A stretch of DNA of 64,000 bases. It comes from Sphingobacteriales bacterium (GTDB taxonomy: Bacteria; Bacteroidota; Bacteroidia; Chitinophagales; Chitinophagaceae). Below are positions 36,304 through 42,814 of this stretch, one piece after another (positions within the stretch are counted from its first letter, which is position 1; each line of letters opens with the position of its first letter). The stretch is from NCBI GenBank assembly GCA_016235125.1, contig JACRLZ010000004.1, positions 186,001 to 250,000 on the forward strand, read 5' to 3'. A model generated the notes under the pieces. It did no database searches. It saw only the letters and a list, made by a program, of their open reading frames with translations, and was not told where the DNA came from. The position numbers were made by a program, and so were the translations under genes.

Positions 36304-36743
36304 TTAACCGAATAAATAAGCCAATCCATTTTTAACGGGTTCACAAAGGTCATTGACTGTTTTTTCTCTGCACATCTTTTCAAAACTGTCCCGTACAATT
36401 TTATATTCATCGTGTATGGGGCAGGGATGCAAGGATGAGCATTTGCTGAATCCAAGTCCGCATTGAGTAAAAATTTCTTTCCCATCAATGGCCTAAACAA
36501 TGTTGATAATTGCCTGATTTTGTTGTTTTGCTGTGATATAAAAGCCGCCATTTGGACCCTTAGCGCTATTAATCACTTCTTCCCTTACAAGCATCTGCAA
36601 CATTTTACCGACTGTATGTTCACTGGCATCAATAAACTCTGCTATTTCTTTAATACCAGATTTTTCACCCAGCTCCATATTCCTTTCTATACTAACCTGC
36701 AAAAAGGTGAATATTAAGCGCCTGGTTTCTTTTTACAAAACAA
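36304..36743 (-). pseudogene. broken NsrR-like Rrf2 family regulator
   Basis: Two adjacent reading-frame pieces in the same frame make one Rrf2 protein. The first (36702-36496) reads SGIKEIAEFIDASEHTVGKM, then LVREEVINSAKGPNGGFYIT, the winged-helix DNA-binding domain. It ends at an in-frame TAG (36495-36493). The second (36492-36304) continues at once with AIDGKEIFTQCGLGFSKC, SSLHPCPIHDEYK and a normal stop. The three cysteines are spaced C-x6-C-x5-C, the spacing of proteobacterial NsrR, a [4Fe-4S] NO sensor. The 5' end also lacks an ATG in frame; a one-base slip in an A5 run near 36730 would connect a TTG at 36743. Either the gene is dead or the sequence has errors. Confidence 0.8.
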
Positions 36744-36762
36744 AGAAATTTTCCAGCTGGGT

Positions 36763-38613
36763 TTAATGAGCAGTAATAGCCGGTTCAGGCTTACAGGAAA
36801 TTGCGGGCTCTGCAAAAATTGAGTATTGATAATTAAGAAAATCAAGTTCCGTTCCGGCATCGTGCAGGTTTTTTAAAAAAATCTTTGCCTCCGTCTTGGA
36901 CATGCCTGAAATATTTTGATAATAAGTGATCCCGTTTCTCAAATTCTGGTAAACAGAAGTATAATATTTTTTCCTGTGCTGAAATTGTCCTGCAATGCTG
37001 TCATCTTTCAGTTGTTCTTTCAGGTAATCAATATACAAATTCAGTTCCGCAATAAACATATGGGGCCTGTTGACATTGGTAAGAATATTTTTTCTGCCAT
37101 AAATATGGTCCGTCATTGTTTGCAATGAAACTATACTGGAGAAATTAGCAATATTTGGCCCGGGGCAAATATTCACTGCATTCAATTTCTTTATGAAAGT
37201 TTGATTGTAACTAATAGCCGCAGCATTGCTTAGTCCCACACATAAACATTCTTTGTCCTGTACATCATTCAGTTGCCTTTTATATGCAGGCTCCGGTAAG
37301 CCAAGCGATTGTAATTGTGCAATTTTCAGTTTTTGATATTTGTGTGAGGCTGTGCAAATGGGTTCAGTGGTAAATTCTGTATTAAAAGCAAGGTGCTTTT
37401 CGGTACAGGGGCTACCAGGTTTTCCTTTGTTGATGCGTACCAATTTTTCATTTTCGGCACTGGTTCCTTTCAGGTAATAAAATCTGACTCCTAAGGGAGA
37501 ATTATGGCTCAACACTACATCTTCTTCTTTTGCGGCACTCAATAGCTTCAAAGTGGGCTCATCAACAGTCGTAGCTTCCGGTACCAGTAAAAAAGGGGTT
37601 CCCCAACCGGTGCTTTCTATATTATAATAGCTGCGCAAAAAAGAATTCTCCTCATGCGTACCAATGCCACCCTGTGCAGAAAATATCATTTTTGGTGGGG
37701 AATCCGGTTGCCTGCCATTTTTTTTCTGAATAGCTGGTTTATAAATTTCAAAAAGCGTATCAATAAGTTCCTGCCTGTTTGATTTGAACTCTTCCAGTAT
37801 AGGGCCCATTAAATATCCGTCTGATGCAAAGGCATGGCCACCACAATTCAAACCCGATTCTATACGAAACTCACTTACCCAAATACCTTTTTTAGCCAGG
37901 TATTTTCCCTGAATCAATGCAGACCTGTAATCGCTAACTTTGATGATTACTTTTTTGGTAAAATTCCCGTCCTCATTAATATCAAATTCCCTGCATTTTT
38001 CAAGATAATTATACAACCGGGGATTCATTCCGGCAGAAAATACAACTGAAGAGTTAACGAGACTACTTTTTGCATATCCCCGTAGTGCAGCTACTGCATC
38101 CGAACCATCTTCCATAAGCTCACCTGATTTGTCATAGTTATTCCTGTCAACTTTAGTCATGATATTAACATCAATACTGCCGGGTTGAATCTGATCCCTT
38201 AATTGCGATTGTATTTTTTCCCTTTCCTGTACTGTATCGGTCTTCATCATTTTCCGGTACAATTGTTTCAGTGTACTGTCTTCCGGTAACATTTCAAAAT
38301 ATCTAACTATTTCAGAACCTGTTTCAAAAGCAGCATTTCTTAGTTTTTCAATCTGATCAGTAACAATTTTCTTCACCAAATTCAGGTAATCAGTAATCCT
38401 TTTGGCCCGGTAATCAGTTTCCTGTTCGGAAATGGGATGATATTCCTGACAAATAACCGGGTAGTACGTTCTTCTCATCATTTCAACCAACCTGTCTTCG
38501 ACAATTGAAATGACTGATGAAATACCAAAACGGGCAACTTTAATCGGACTATCAATTGTATACGCCAGTCCCATTACAGGAATATGAAATGTATGAGGCG
38601 AGTTGTAATTCAT
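36763..38613 (-). CDS. 616-residue conserved-looking protein of unknown function
   Basis: This large cytoplasmic protein lacks a signal peptide or membrane spans. Early residues read FHIPVMGLAYTIDSPIKVAR, and glycine-rich segments include FRIESGLNCGGHAFASDGYL near residue 243 and IFSAQGGIGTHEENSFLRSY near 307. The GGHAF and AQGGIGTHEE segments recall phosphate-binding turns of FMN TIM-barrel enzymes such as nitronate monooxygenases, so a flavoprotein is possible but unproven. Ten or more cysteines occur, including CLCVG and NICPGPN. It lies upstream of the broken Rrf2 gene on the same strand. I recall similar unnamed proteins in Bacteroidota, but no function. Confidence 0.75.
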   Translation of the reverse strand: MNYNSPHTFHIPVMGLAYTIDSPIKVARFGISSVISIVEDRLVEMMRRTYYPVICQEYHPISEQETDYRAKRITDYLNLVKKIVTDQIEKLRNAAFETGSEIVRYFEMLPEDSTLKQLYRKMMKTDTVQEREKIQSQLRDQIQPGSIDVNIMTKVDRNNYDKSGELMEDGSDAVAALRGYAKSSLVNSSVVFSAGMNPRLYNYLEKCREFDINEDGNFTKKVIIKVSDYRSALIQGKYLAKKGIWVSEFRIESGLNCGGHAFASDGYLMGPILEEFKSNRQELIDTLFEIYKPAIQKKNGRQPDSPPKMIFSAQGGIGTHEENSFLRSYYNIESTGWGTPFLLVPEATTVDEPTLKLLSAAKEEDVVLSHNSPLGVRFYYLKGTSAENEKLVRINKGKPGSPCTEKHLAFNTEFTTEPICTASHKYQKLKIAQLQSLGLPEPAYKRQLNDVQDKECLCVGLSNAAAISYNQTFIKKLNAVNICPGPNIANFSSIVSLQTMTDHIYGRKNILTNVNRPHMFIAELNLYIDYLKEQLKDDSIAGQFQHRKKYYTSVYQNLRNGITYYQNISGMSKTEAKIFLKNLHDAGTELDFLNYQYSIFAEPAISCKPEPAITAH

Positions 38614-38717
38614 GTGATGGATAATTATAGCTGAAATGGGCAGGTAAAAATGAGATGTTAAGCAGAGAGTCTACCTTTCGGTAACAGGTATATTAATCGT
38701 TCGGGGTAAAGGTAATT

Positions 38718-38747
38718 ATAATTAAGGACTTTTTTATCTTTAATTAT
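38718..38747. terminator. 30-base AT-rich dyad at the end of the UPF0306 gene
   Basis: ATAATTAA...TTAATTAT arms of eight bases enclose GGAC-TTTTTT-ATCT. The dyad covers the stop codon of the UPF0306 gene and could end transcripts of the trhP-like/ferredoxin/UPF0306 operon. It lies about 105 bases upstream of the 616-residue gene, so it could equally be an operator. A related GAC-TTTTTT-GTC element occurs at 40782-40799, upstream of the same operon. Confidence 0.4.
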
Positions 38748-39178
38748 TGTAAAGCAGCGGTCCTATTCCAGGTAAGTTTTTTGCCAAAGCCAAGACTGTT
38801 ATCTGTAAACTTGATACTGTTGATTTGAATGACCCAGATTTCCCCTTTTATTGCCAAAGCAACCGGATGTTTTTTATAATAATCAGCAGATGCGTTTTCC
38901 GCCAGGGGATGATTAACAGGTAAAACAATACCTGTAAACTGCACACCCTTCATCTGCAATAAGTTTAACCTGTCGGGCAAAATTGTTCCTGCCACGGAAG
39001 GATTTTTTGAAAGCCATAGCTGATGCTGCGTATCGGGTGAAGATTTATAAACCAGTACTGTTCTGGCAATGTCGTAGGAATAGAAACAATTGAAACAATA
39101 AGGATTTCCGAATTCATCCAAACAACAAACAGCAGCACAAGTCTGTTTCCCGATGTATTTGTCAATTTTGTCTTTCAT
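38744..39178 (-). CDS. UPF0306 / YhbP-like FMN split-barrel protein
   Basis: This 144-residue protein matches the YhbP (UPF0306) family of pyridoxamine-phosphate-oxidase-like split barrels. Shared segments include SVAGTI near residue 61, LLQMKGVQFTGIVLP near 73 and the C-terminal INSIKFTDNSLGFGKKLTW. The N terminus is cysteine-rich (TCAAVCC and YCFNCFY). Flavin binding is expected from the fold; the substrate is unknown. It overlaps the ferredoxin gene by four bases. In E. coli yhbP also lies close to genes for U32 proteins (yhbU, yhbV), so the pairing with a U32 gene here may be meaningful. Confidence 0.85.
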   Translation of the reverse strand: MKDKIDKYIGKQTCAAVCCLDEFGNPYCFNCFYSYDIARTVLVYKSSPDTQHQLWLSKNPSVAGTILPDRLNLLQMKGVQFTGIVLPVNHPLAENASADYYKKHPVALAIKGEIWVIQINSIKFTDNSLGFGKKLTWNRTAALQ

Positions 39179-39396
39179 AGCACTTTTATAATTCTTACCG
39201 GGCAGGTCTCAGCAATTTTTCTGGCTTTGATCACTGATTTGTCAGGTATTGTAAGAATAAAAACATTTTTTTTACCAACTCCTTTTATCAAAGTAGCTTT
39301 CCCGTCTTTCTTTGACATCCGCCAAAATTCCGGCTGCTGCTCAAAGCAAACTGCACAGCCAATACATTTGTTCCTGTATTGTACAATTTTATGCAT
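39175..39396 (-). CDS. small single-cluster ferredoxin
   Basis: This 73-residue ferredoxin has one [4Fe-4S] motif, NKCIGCAVCFEQQPEF near residue 10, completed by the cysteine in IAETCPVRIIKVL at the C terminus. It overlaps both neighbours, the U32 gene by 8 bases and the UPF0306 gene by 4, so it is co-translated with them and probably supplies electrons to one of them. It could also serve benzoyl-CoA reductase, but the well-studied donor there is a 2x[4Fe-4S] ferredoxin, so that role is less likely. Confidence 0.9.
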   Translation of the reverse strand: MHKIVQYRNKCIGCAVCFEQQPEFWRMSKKDGKATLIKGVGKKNVFILTIPDKSVIKARKIAETCPVRIIKVL

Positions 39397-40639
39397 GCCT
39401 CACAGTTTCCAGCATTTTATAGAGTTTATCGTTGCTGGTTACTTTTGTAGTAAACGGGAAGGTTATTTTATCTCCTTTCACAGCTTCGTTACCCGGCATG
39501 CCATTTACATACAGCGCTTCAATTTTTTCTTTTACCATTCCGCATTGGGATCCGGTTACCATTAAAGTATCCCCCACTTTTAAATTACCCGATTCGATAA
39601 TAAATTCAGCCACTCCAATTTTGGGATAATACCTGGTTCCTTTTCCGATGTATATTTTTTGTTCGGTTGCAGCCGAACCAGGATGCGGCGTCCACTCACC
39701 TGATTTCCTGCCGAGATAATAACCTTCCCAAAAACCCCGGTTATAAACCTTAGTCAATGCTGTTTTCCATAAGTCGGCTTTTTCTTTCGTAAATGTTCCT
39801 TCATAAACTGACTGTATGGCTTCACGATAGCATTGTGTAACCACCTGTACATAATCAGCTCCCTTAGTTCTTCCTTCAATTTTTAATATCGCTGCCCCAC
39901 TATCAATTACCTGATCCAGAATATCAATGGTACATAAATCTTTGGGCGACATTATATATTCGTTGTCAATCACCAGTTCCTCACCCGATTCCGCATCTTT
40001 TACCAGGTAAGGCCTTCGGCAGTTCTGCACACAAGCCCCCCGGTTGGCTGAAGCGTTTTGTGTGTGGAGGCTCATGTAACATTTTCCCGATATGGCCATA
40101 CATAAAGCCCCATGAACAAAAACTTCTATTTTTACCAGATCGCCGGATGGGCCTTTTATTTTCTTTCTTTTTATTTCGCTGGTAATATTCTTTACTTGCT
40201 TCAGCGTCAGTTCCCTCGACAGAACAATGGCATCGGCAAACCGGGAATAAAATTTTACAGATTCAATATTGCTTACATTGGCCTGTGTAGAAATATGCAG
40301 GGGAATGTTCAGCTGACTGCAATAATCAAATACTGCAAAATCAGAGGCGATCACCGCATCAATCTTATTTTTTTTTACTTCTTTAAAAATCATTTTCAGC
40401 AACTGCATGTCATGCTCATACATCACTGTATTAAGGGTTATATAAGATTTGATATGGTGTTTCCGACAAGTATTGCTTATGGTTTTAATATCTGAAAGCT
40501 GAAATGACCGGGAGGAACGGGTACGCATATTTAGCTGCTCCACCCCAAAATAAATCGAATCAGCGCCGGCATTAATGGCCGCCTGCAGGCTGTCAAATGA
40601 ACCAGCCGGCGACAATAATTCATTCTTTTTCTCCTTCAT
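39389..40639 (-). CDS. U32 family protein, TrhP/RlhA-like
   Basis: U32 proteins are annotated as peptidases, but characterised members hydroxylate tRNA or 23S rRNA or work in oxygen-independent ubiquinone hydroxylation. The 416-residue protein begins ELLSPAGSFDSLQAAINAGA and has SRELTLKQVKNI near residue 150. The Fe-S cysteines lie in FVHGALCMAISGKCYMS near residue 182 and NRGACVQNCRRPY near 203. IMSPKDLCTIDILDQV and ILKIEGRTKGADYV follow. A C-terminal extra domain, as in TrhP (YegQ), favours tRNA modification over the shorter UbiU type. Co-encoded ferredoxin suggests a redox role. Confidence 0.88.
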   Translation of the reverse strand: MKEKKNELLSPAGSFDSLQAAINAGADSIYFGVEQLNMRTRSSRSFQLSDIKTISNTCRKHHIKSYITLNTVMYEHDMQLLKMIFKEVKKNKIDAVIASDFAVFDYCSQLNIPLHISTQANVSNIESVKFYSRFADAIVLSRELTLKQVKNITSEIKRKKIKGPSGDLVKIEVFVHGALCMAISGKCYMSLHTQNASANRGACVQNCRRPYLVKDAESGEELVIDNEYIMSPKDLCTIDILDQVIDSGAAILKIEGRTKGADYVQVVTQCYREAIQSVYEGTFTKEKADLWKTALTKVYNRGFWEGYYLGRKSGEWTPHPGSAATEQKIYIGKGTRYYPKIGVAEFIIESGNLKVGDTLMVTGSQCGMVKEKIEALYVNGMPGNEAVKGDKITFPFTTKVTSNDKLYKMLETVRHA

Positions 40640-40781
40640 AATTACAGCTTTGTCAGTTTCGTTTCTTATTATCTCAATCCCTCAATAAGCCTGGACTGTT
40701 GCTTACCAGCAAATAAGAAATGATACAATAATTTGGGCGGACAATTTAATTAAAAAAAAGCCGGATCAATTTTTAATAATA

Positions 40782-40799
40782 AAAGACTTTTTTGTCCTT
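40782..40799. promoter_or_regulatory. AAAGAC-TTTTTT-GTCCTT palindrome
   Basis: This near-perfect dyad has arms AAAGAC and GTCCTT around six T. It lies between the divergent U32 operon and the Fnr-like box. A sister element with the same GGAC/TTTTTT core sits at 38718-38747. The two could be operators for one regulator, but the AT-rich setting makes chance similarity possible. Confidence 0.35.
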
Positions 40800-40826
40800 A
40801 ATATATGACGATTCTCAGCCCGTTCA

Positions 40827-40840
40827 TTGATAAAAATCAT
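40827..40840 (+). promoter_or_regulatory. Fnr-like box upstream of the nitrate block
   Basis: TTGAT-AAAA-ATCAT matches the Fnr consensus TTGAT-N4-ATCAA except for the last base. A Bacteroidota-like -7 hexamer region (ATTTTG at 40864-40869) lies 30 bases on, so a start near 40876 would put the box at about -42, the class II position. This predicts induction of the gene at 40897 without oxygen or with NO, depending on the regulator. No Crp/Fnr gene is in the window. Confidence 0.6.
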
Positions 40841-40896
40841 ATTTCCCCTATCCATGTCACAGCATTTTGCAACAGTAGATTTTAATACAAAACCTG

Positions 40897-41289
40897 ATGC
40901 AAAGGGTACTTAAACCAATATTGCTGAACATTTTAATTTGTATTTATTGTTGCTGTACCCTTAAAGCCCAATCCACAAATAACAACCCTCAGGCTAAATC
41001 CAAAATAGAAATCTCCGGAAATTTTATAGTGGCAACTGACTTTCACAGTGTATATACAATGTATGGGGGGCCTGCAATTAAATTCTCATTTTCAAAGAAT
41101 CTGTATGCCAGTATCAGCATGTATCCGAGCCTGAGATGGAAAAATGATCCTGTAAAATCAACAGCTCTTCCCATGCTGGGCGCCGGTATACAGATTGGTT
41201 ATAAATCATTTATACTGGCATTGCCATTTTATTATATAAGTAGTGAAAACAAATGGAAGGCGGCGCCGGGGATTGGTGTCAGATTTTAG
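40897..41289 (+). CDS. small exported protein, probably outer-membrane barrel-like
   Basis: This 130-residue protein starts with a positively charged and hydrophobic export signal ending near CCCTLKAQS, consistent with cleavage at about residue 25. The mature part alternates short beta-like stretches (KIEISGNFIVATDF, LYASISMYPSLRW, SFILALPFYYI) and ends GIGVRF, a terminal Phe typical of outer membrane proteins. No family was recognised. The Fnr-like box and its place before the cytochrome and nar genes suggest an anaerobic role. A terminator hairpin follows. Confidence 0.7.
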   Translation: MQRVLKPILLNILICIYCCCTLKAQSTNNNPQAKSKIEISGNFIVATDFHSVYTMYGGPAIKFSFSKNLYASISMYPSLRWKNDPVKSTALPMLGAGIQIGYKSFILALPFYYISSENKWKAAPGIGVRF

Positions 41290-41329
41290 GAAATCCTGTA
41301 TTTTTTAAAAAAAATAATTAAAGATATTT

Positions 41330-41346
41330 TATCCTGATAAAGGATA
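41330..41346. promoter_or_regulatory. TATCCT-GATAA-AGGATA palindrome
   Basis: A perfect 6+5+6 inverted repeat lies about 40 bases after the stop of the small exported protein and about 105 bases before the first cytochrome gene. It is preceded by an AT-rich TTAAAGATATTT stretch. It may be an operator, but the terminator hairpin at 41373-41396 lies between it and the cytochrome gene. Confidence 0.35.
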
Positions 41347-41372
41347 TGGGGTACAAAAGCTGATATAAATAA

Positions 41373-41396
41373 AAACATCCCGGAGACCGGGAGTTT
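41373..41396. terminator. bidirectional-looking terminator hairpin
   Basis: The stem TCCCGG-AGA-CCGGGA (41378-41392) is extended by AAAC on the left and GTTT on the right, with a bulged A, and is flanked by A-rich and T-rich sequence. It fits an intrinsic terminator for the small exported protein gene at 40897-41289. Confidence 0.6.
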
Positions 41397-41451
41397 ATTT
41401 GCAGGCGGGAATTACCGGTTGACATTCTTAAAACAAAATATAAAATGCCGT

Positions 41452-42021
41452 ATGAAGAAATATTTATTTTTATCTGCAGCAGCCTTAGTAATATTCGCTT
41501 TTAGCAGTGGCAGAGTTTCAGCCCAGGATCTTGCAGCCGGAGAAGGAACCTTTAAACAACTTTGTGCTGCCTGCCATAGAATCGGCGGGGGGCCGCTTGT
41601 GGGACCCGACCTTGCCAACATTACTCAAAGAAGACCCCATGATTGGATTTTGAAATTTGTCAAATCATCCCAATCAGTAGTAAAAAGCGGCGATAAATAT
41701 GCTGATTCGCTATTTCAGGCTTTCAATAAAGTAGTTATGCCGGATCAACCCACCCTTACTGATGAACAGGTTAATAATATTATATCTTATATTGACAATA
41801 AGAGTTCCGCATCCGCTACTACCAGTCCTGCGACCACATCCGAACAAACGGGGCAACCGGCGGTAAATAAAGGCGGAAGATTATTTACCAGAATAAATAT
41901 CCTTCTTCTTGGAGTTATATTATTCATGCTATTTGTGATTTTCTCACTGGCAAAGGTTAATAGGAATCTACTGGATCAGATCAGAGATTTTTACAGCAGT
42001 GATAATGCATTTTTTAAATAA
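41452..42021 (+). CDS. membrane-anchored monohaem cytochrome c (first)
   Basis: This protein of about 189 residues has a signal peptide (KKYLFLSAAALVIFAF, cleavage near VSAQD), one covalent haem motif LCAACHRIGGG near residue 38 with a probable axial Met in KVVMPDQPTLTDEQ, a Ser/Thr/Ala-rich linker, and a C-terminal membrane span (INILLLGVILFMLFVIF). The ATG at 41452 was taken because the upstream TTG would put a charged tail before the signal peptide. The haem domain faces the periplasm. It starts the nar block and may carry electrons between the quinol or cytochrome pool and N-oxide enzymes; its partner is not known. Confidence 0.88.
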   Translation: MKKYLFLSAAALVIFAFSSGRVSAQDLAAGEGTFKQLCAACHRIGGGPLVGPDLANITQRRPHDWILKFVKSSQSVVKSGDKYADSLFQAFNKVVMPDQPTLTDEQVNNIISYIDNKSSASATTSPATTSEQTGQPAVNKGGRLFTRINILLLGVILFMLFVIFSLAKVNRNLLDQIRDFYSSDNAFFK

Positions 42022-42168
42022 TAATATTTAGAAAACCCAATAATTACAATCGGGTCATCTTTCAAAAAAATCCAGGAGTTTAAAATAAAACAATCGCATT
42101 ATGAAATGAGCCATAAAATTTTCGAACTATTATACCAACCAGCGTTGAAAATTATATGGCGAATAACA

Positions 42169-42188
42169 TCCCGTTTTTAAGAACGGGA
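42169..42188. promoter_or_regulatory. TCCCGTT-N6-AACGGGA palindrome between the cytochrome genes
   Basis: A perfect inverted repeat with seven-base arms lies 37 bases before the second cytochrome gene, in a 203-base gap without other obvious signals. It lacks a T run, so an operator or an mRNA hairpin is as likely as a terminator. Confidence 0.4.
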
Positions 42189-42224
42189 CAAGTTGTGACA
42201 AATTTATAAAACTAAAATATACAC

Positions 42225-42752
42225 ATGAAAATGCATTTTTTCCCGGGCATACTTGCCACAATCTTACTCATGGCATCCGGCATTCCGGCTTCGGCACAGA
42301 ACCCGGGTAATGCACAAAAAGGAAAAGATTTGTTTATCGGCAACATTCGCTTTCTGAATAACGGGCCAACATGCAACTCATGCCACAATGTTAATATGAA
42401 AGGACTTATAAGTGGAGGAGTATTAGCCAAAGACCTGACACAATCTGTATCAAGATTAACTGCTGAAGGTGTAAAAGGAATTATCAGCGGTCTGCCGTTC
42501 CCTCAAATGAAACAATCCTATGAATCAAAAAATTTAACGGATCAGGAAATTGCTGACGTTACCGCTTTTTTACAACAAGCCAATGATCTTGCTGTAACAA
42601 CCCAGCCAAAAAATGATATCGGCAAAAAGATGCTGCTCGGCGGTATTGGCGGTGTAGTTGTATTGTTATTTCTGTTTTCATTCTTCTGGATAAGAAGAAA
42701 ACAGCGAACCGTGAATTATTCGATTTACGAAAGACAAATCAAATCAACCTGA
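42225..42752 (+). CDS. membrane-anchored monohaem cytochrome c (second)
   Basis: This 175-residue protein has a signal peptide (cleavage near ASAQN), one haem motif TCNSCHNVNMKG near residue 48, a probable Met ligand in GLPFPQMKQSY, and a C-terminal membrane span (GGIGGVVVLLFLFSFFWI) followed by basic RRKQR. Its design repeats that of the previous gene, though the sequences differ. It lies 62 bases before narG, reminiscent of operons such as Thermus nar that start with a cytochrome c gene. A role in passing electrons to or from the Nar enzyme is inferred. Confidence 0.88.
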   Translation: MKMHFFPGILATILLMASGIPASAQNPGNAQKGKDLFIGNIRFLNNGPTCNSCHNVNMKGLISGGVLAKDLTQSVSRLTAEGVKGIISGLPFPQMKQSYESKNLTDQEIADVTAFLQQANDLAVTTQPKNDIGKKMLLGGIGGVVVLLFLFSFFWIRRKQRTVNYSIYERQIKST

Positions 42753-42814
42753 ATTTTTTTTATAAAATCCGGAATACTTAAATAATCAATTAACTAATCA
42801 CAAATAACTACTTT

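Larger units (their letters stand above)
40640..40896. other. divergent control region, 257 bases
   Basis: No gene is visible. The region separates the minus-strand U32 operon from the plus-strand nitrate block. It contains an AT-rich dyad at 40782-40799 and an Fnr-like box at 40827-40840, both described separately. A run of nine A or T (taattaaaaaaaag) near 40748 is also present. Confidence 0.7.

Noticed and set aside
36195-36551. A 118-residue minus-strand reading frame near the Rrf2 locus
   Set aside because: It lies in a different frame from the clear Rrf2 translation and has no family pattern; it is a shadow of the broken regulator.
39175-39396. Dedicated ferredoxin for benzoyl-CoA reductase
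   Set aside because: It has a single cluster and is coupled to the U32 and UPF0306 genes, whereas the studied donor has two clusters. The link is not excluded but not supported.
41320-41335. Third copy of the GAC-TTTTTT-GTC dyad upstream of the nar block
   Set aside because: AAAGAT-ATTTT-ATCCT has a different spacer length and weaker arms; the overlapping TATCCT/AGGATA palindrome explains the site better.
41419-41444. Sigma70-like TTGACA and TATAAA before the first cytochrome gene
   Set aside because: The spacing is only about 14 bases and Bacteroidota promoters use a different -7/-33 pattern. The TTG was also rejected as a start codon.
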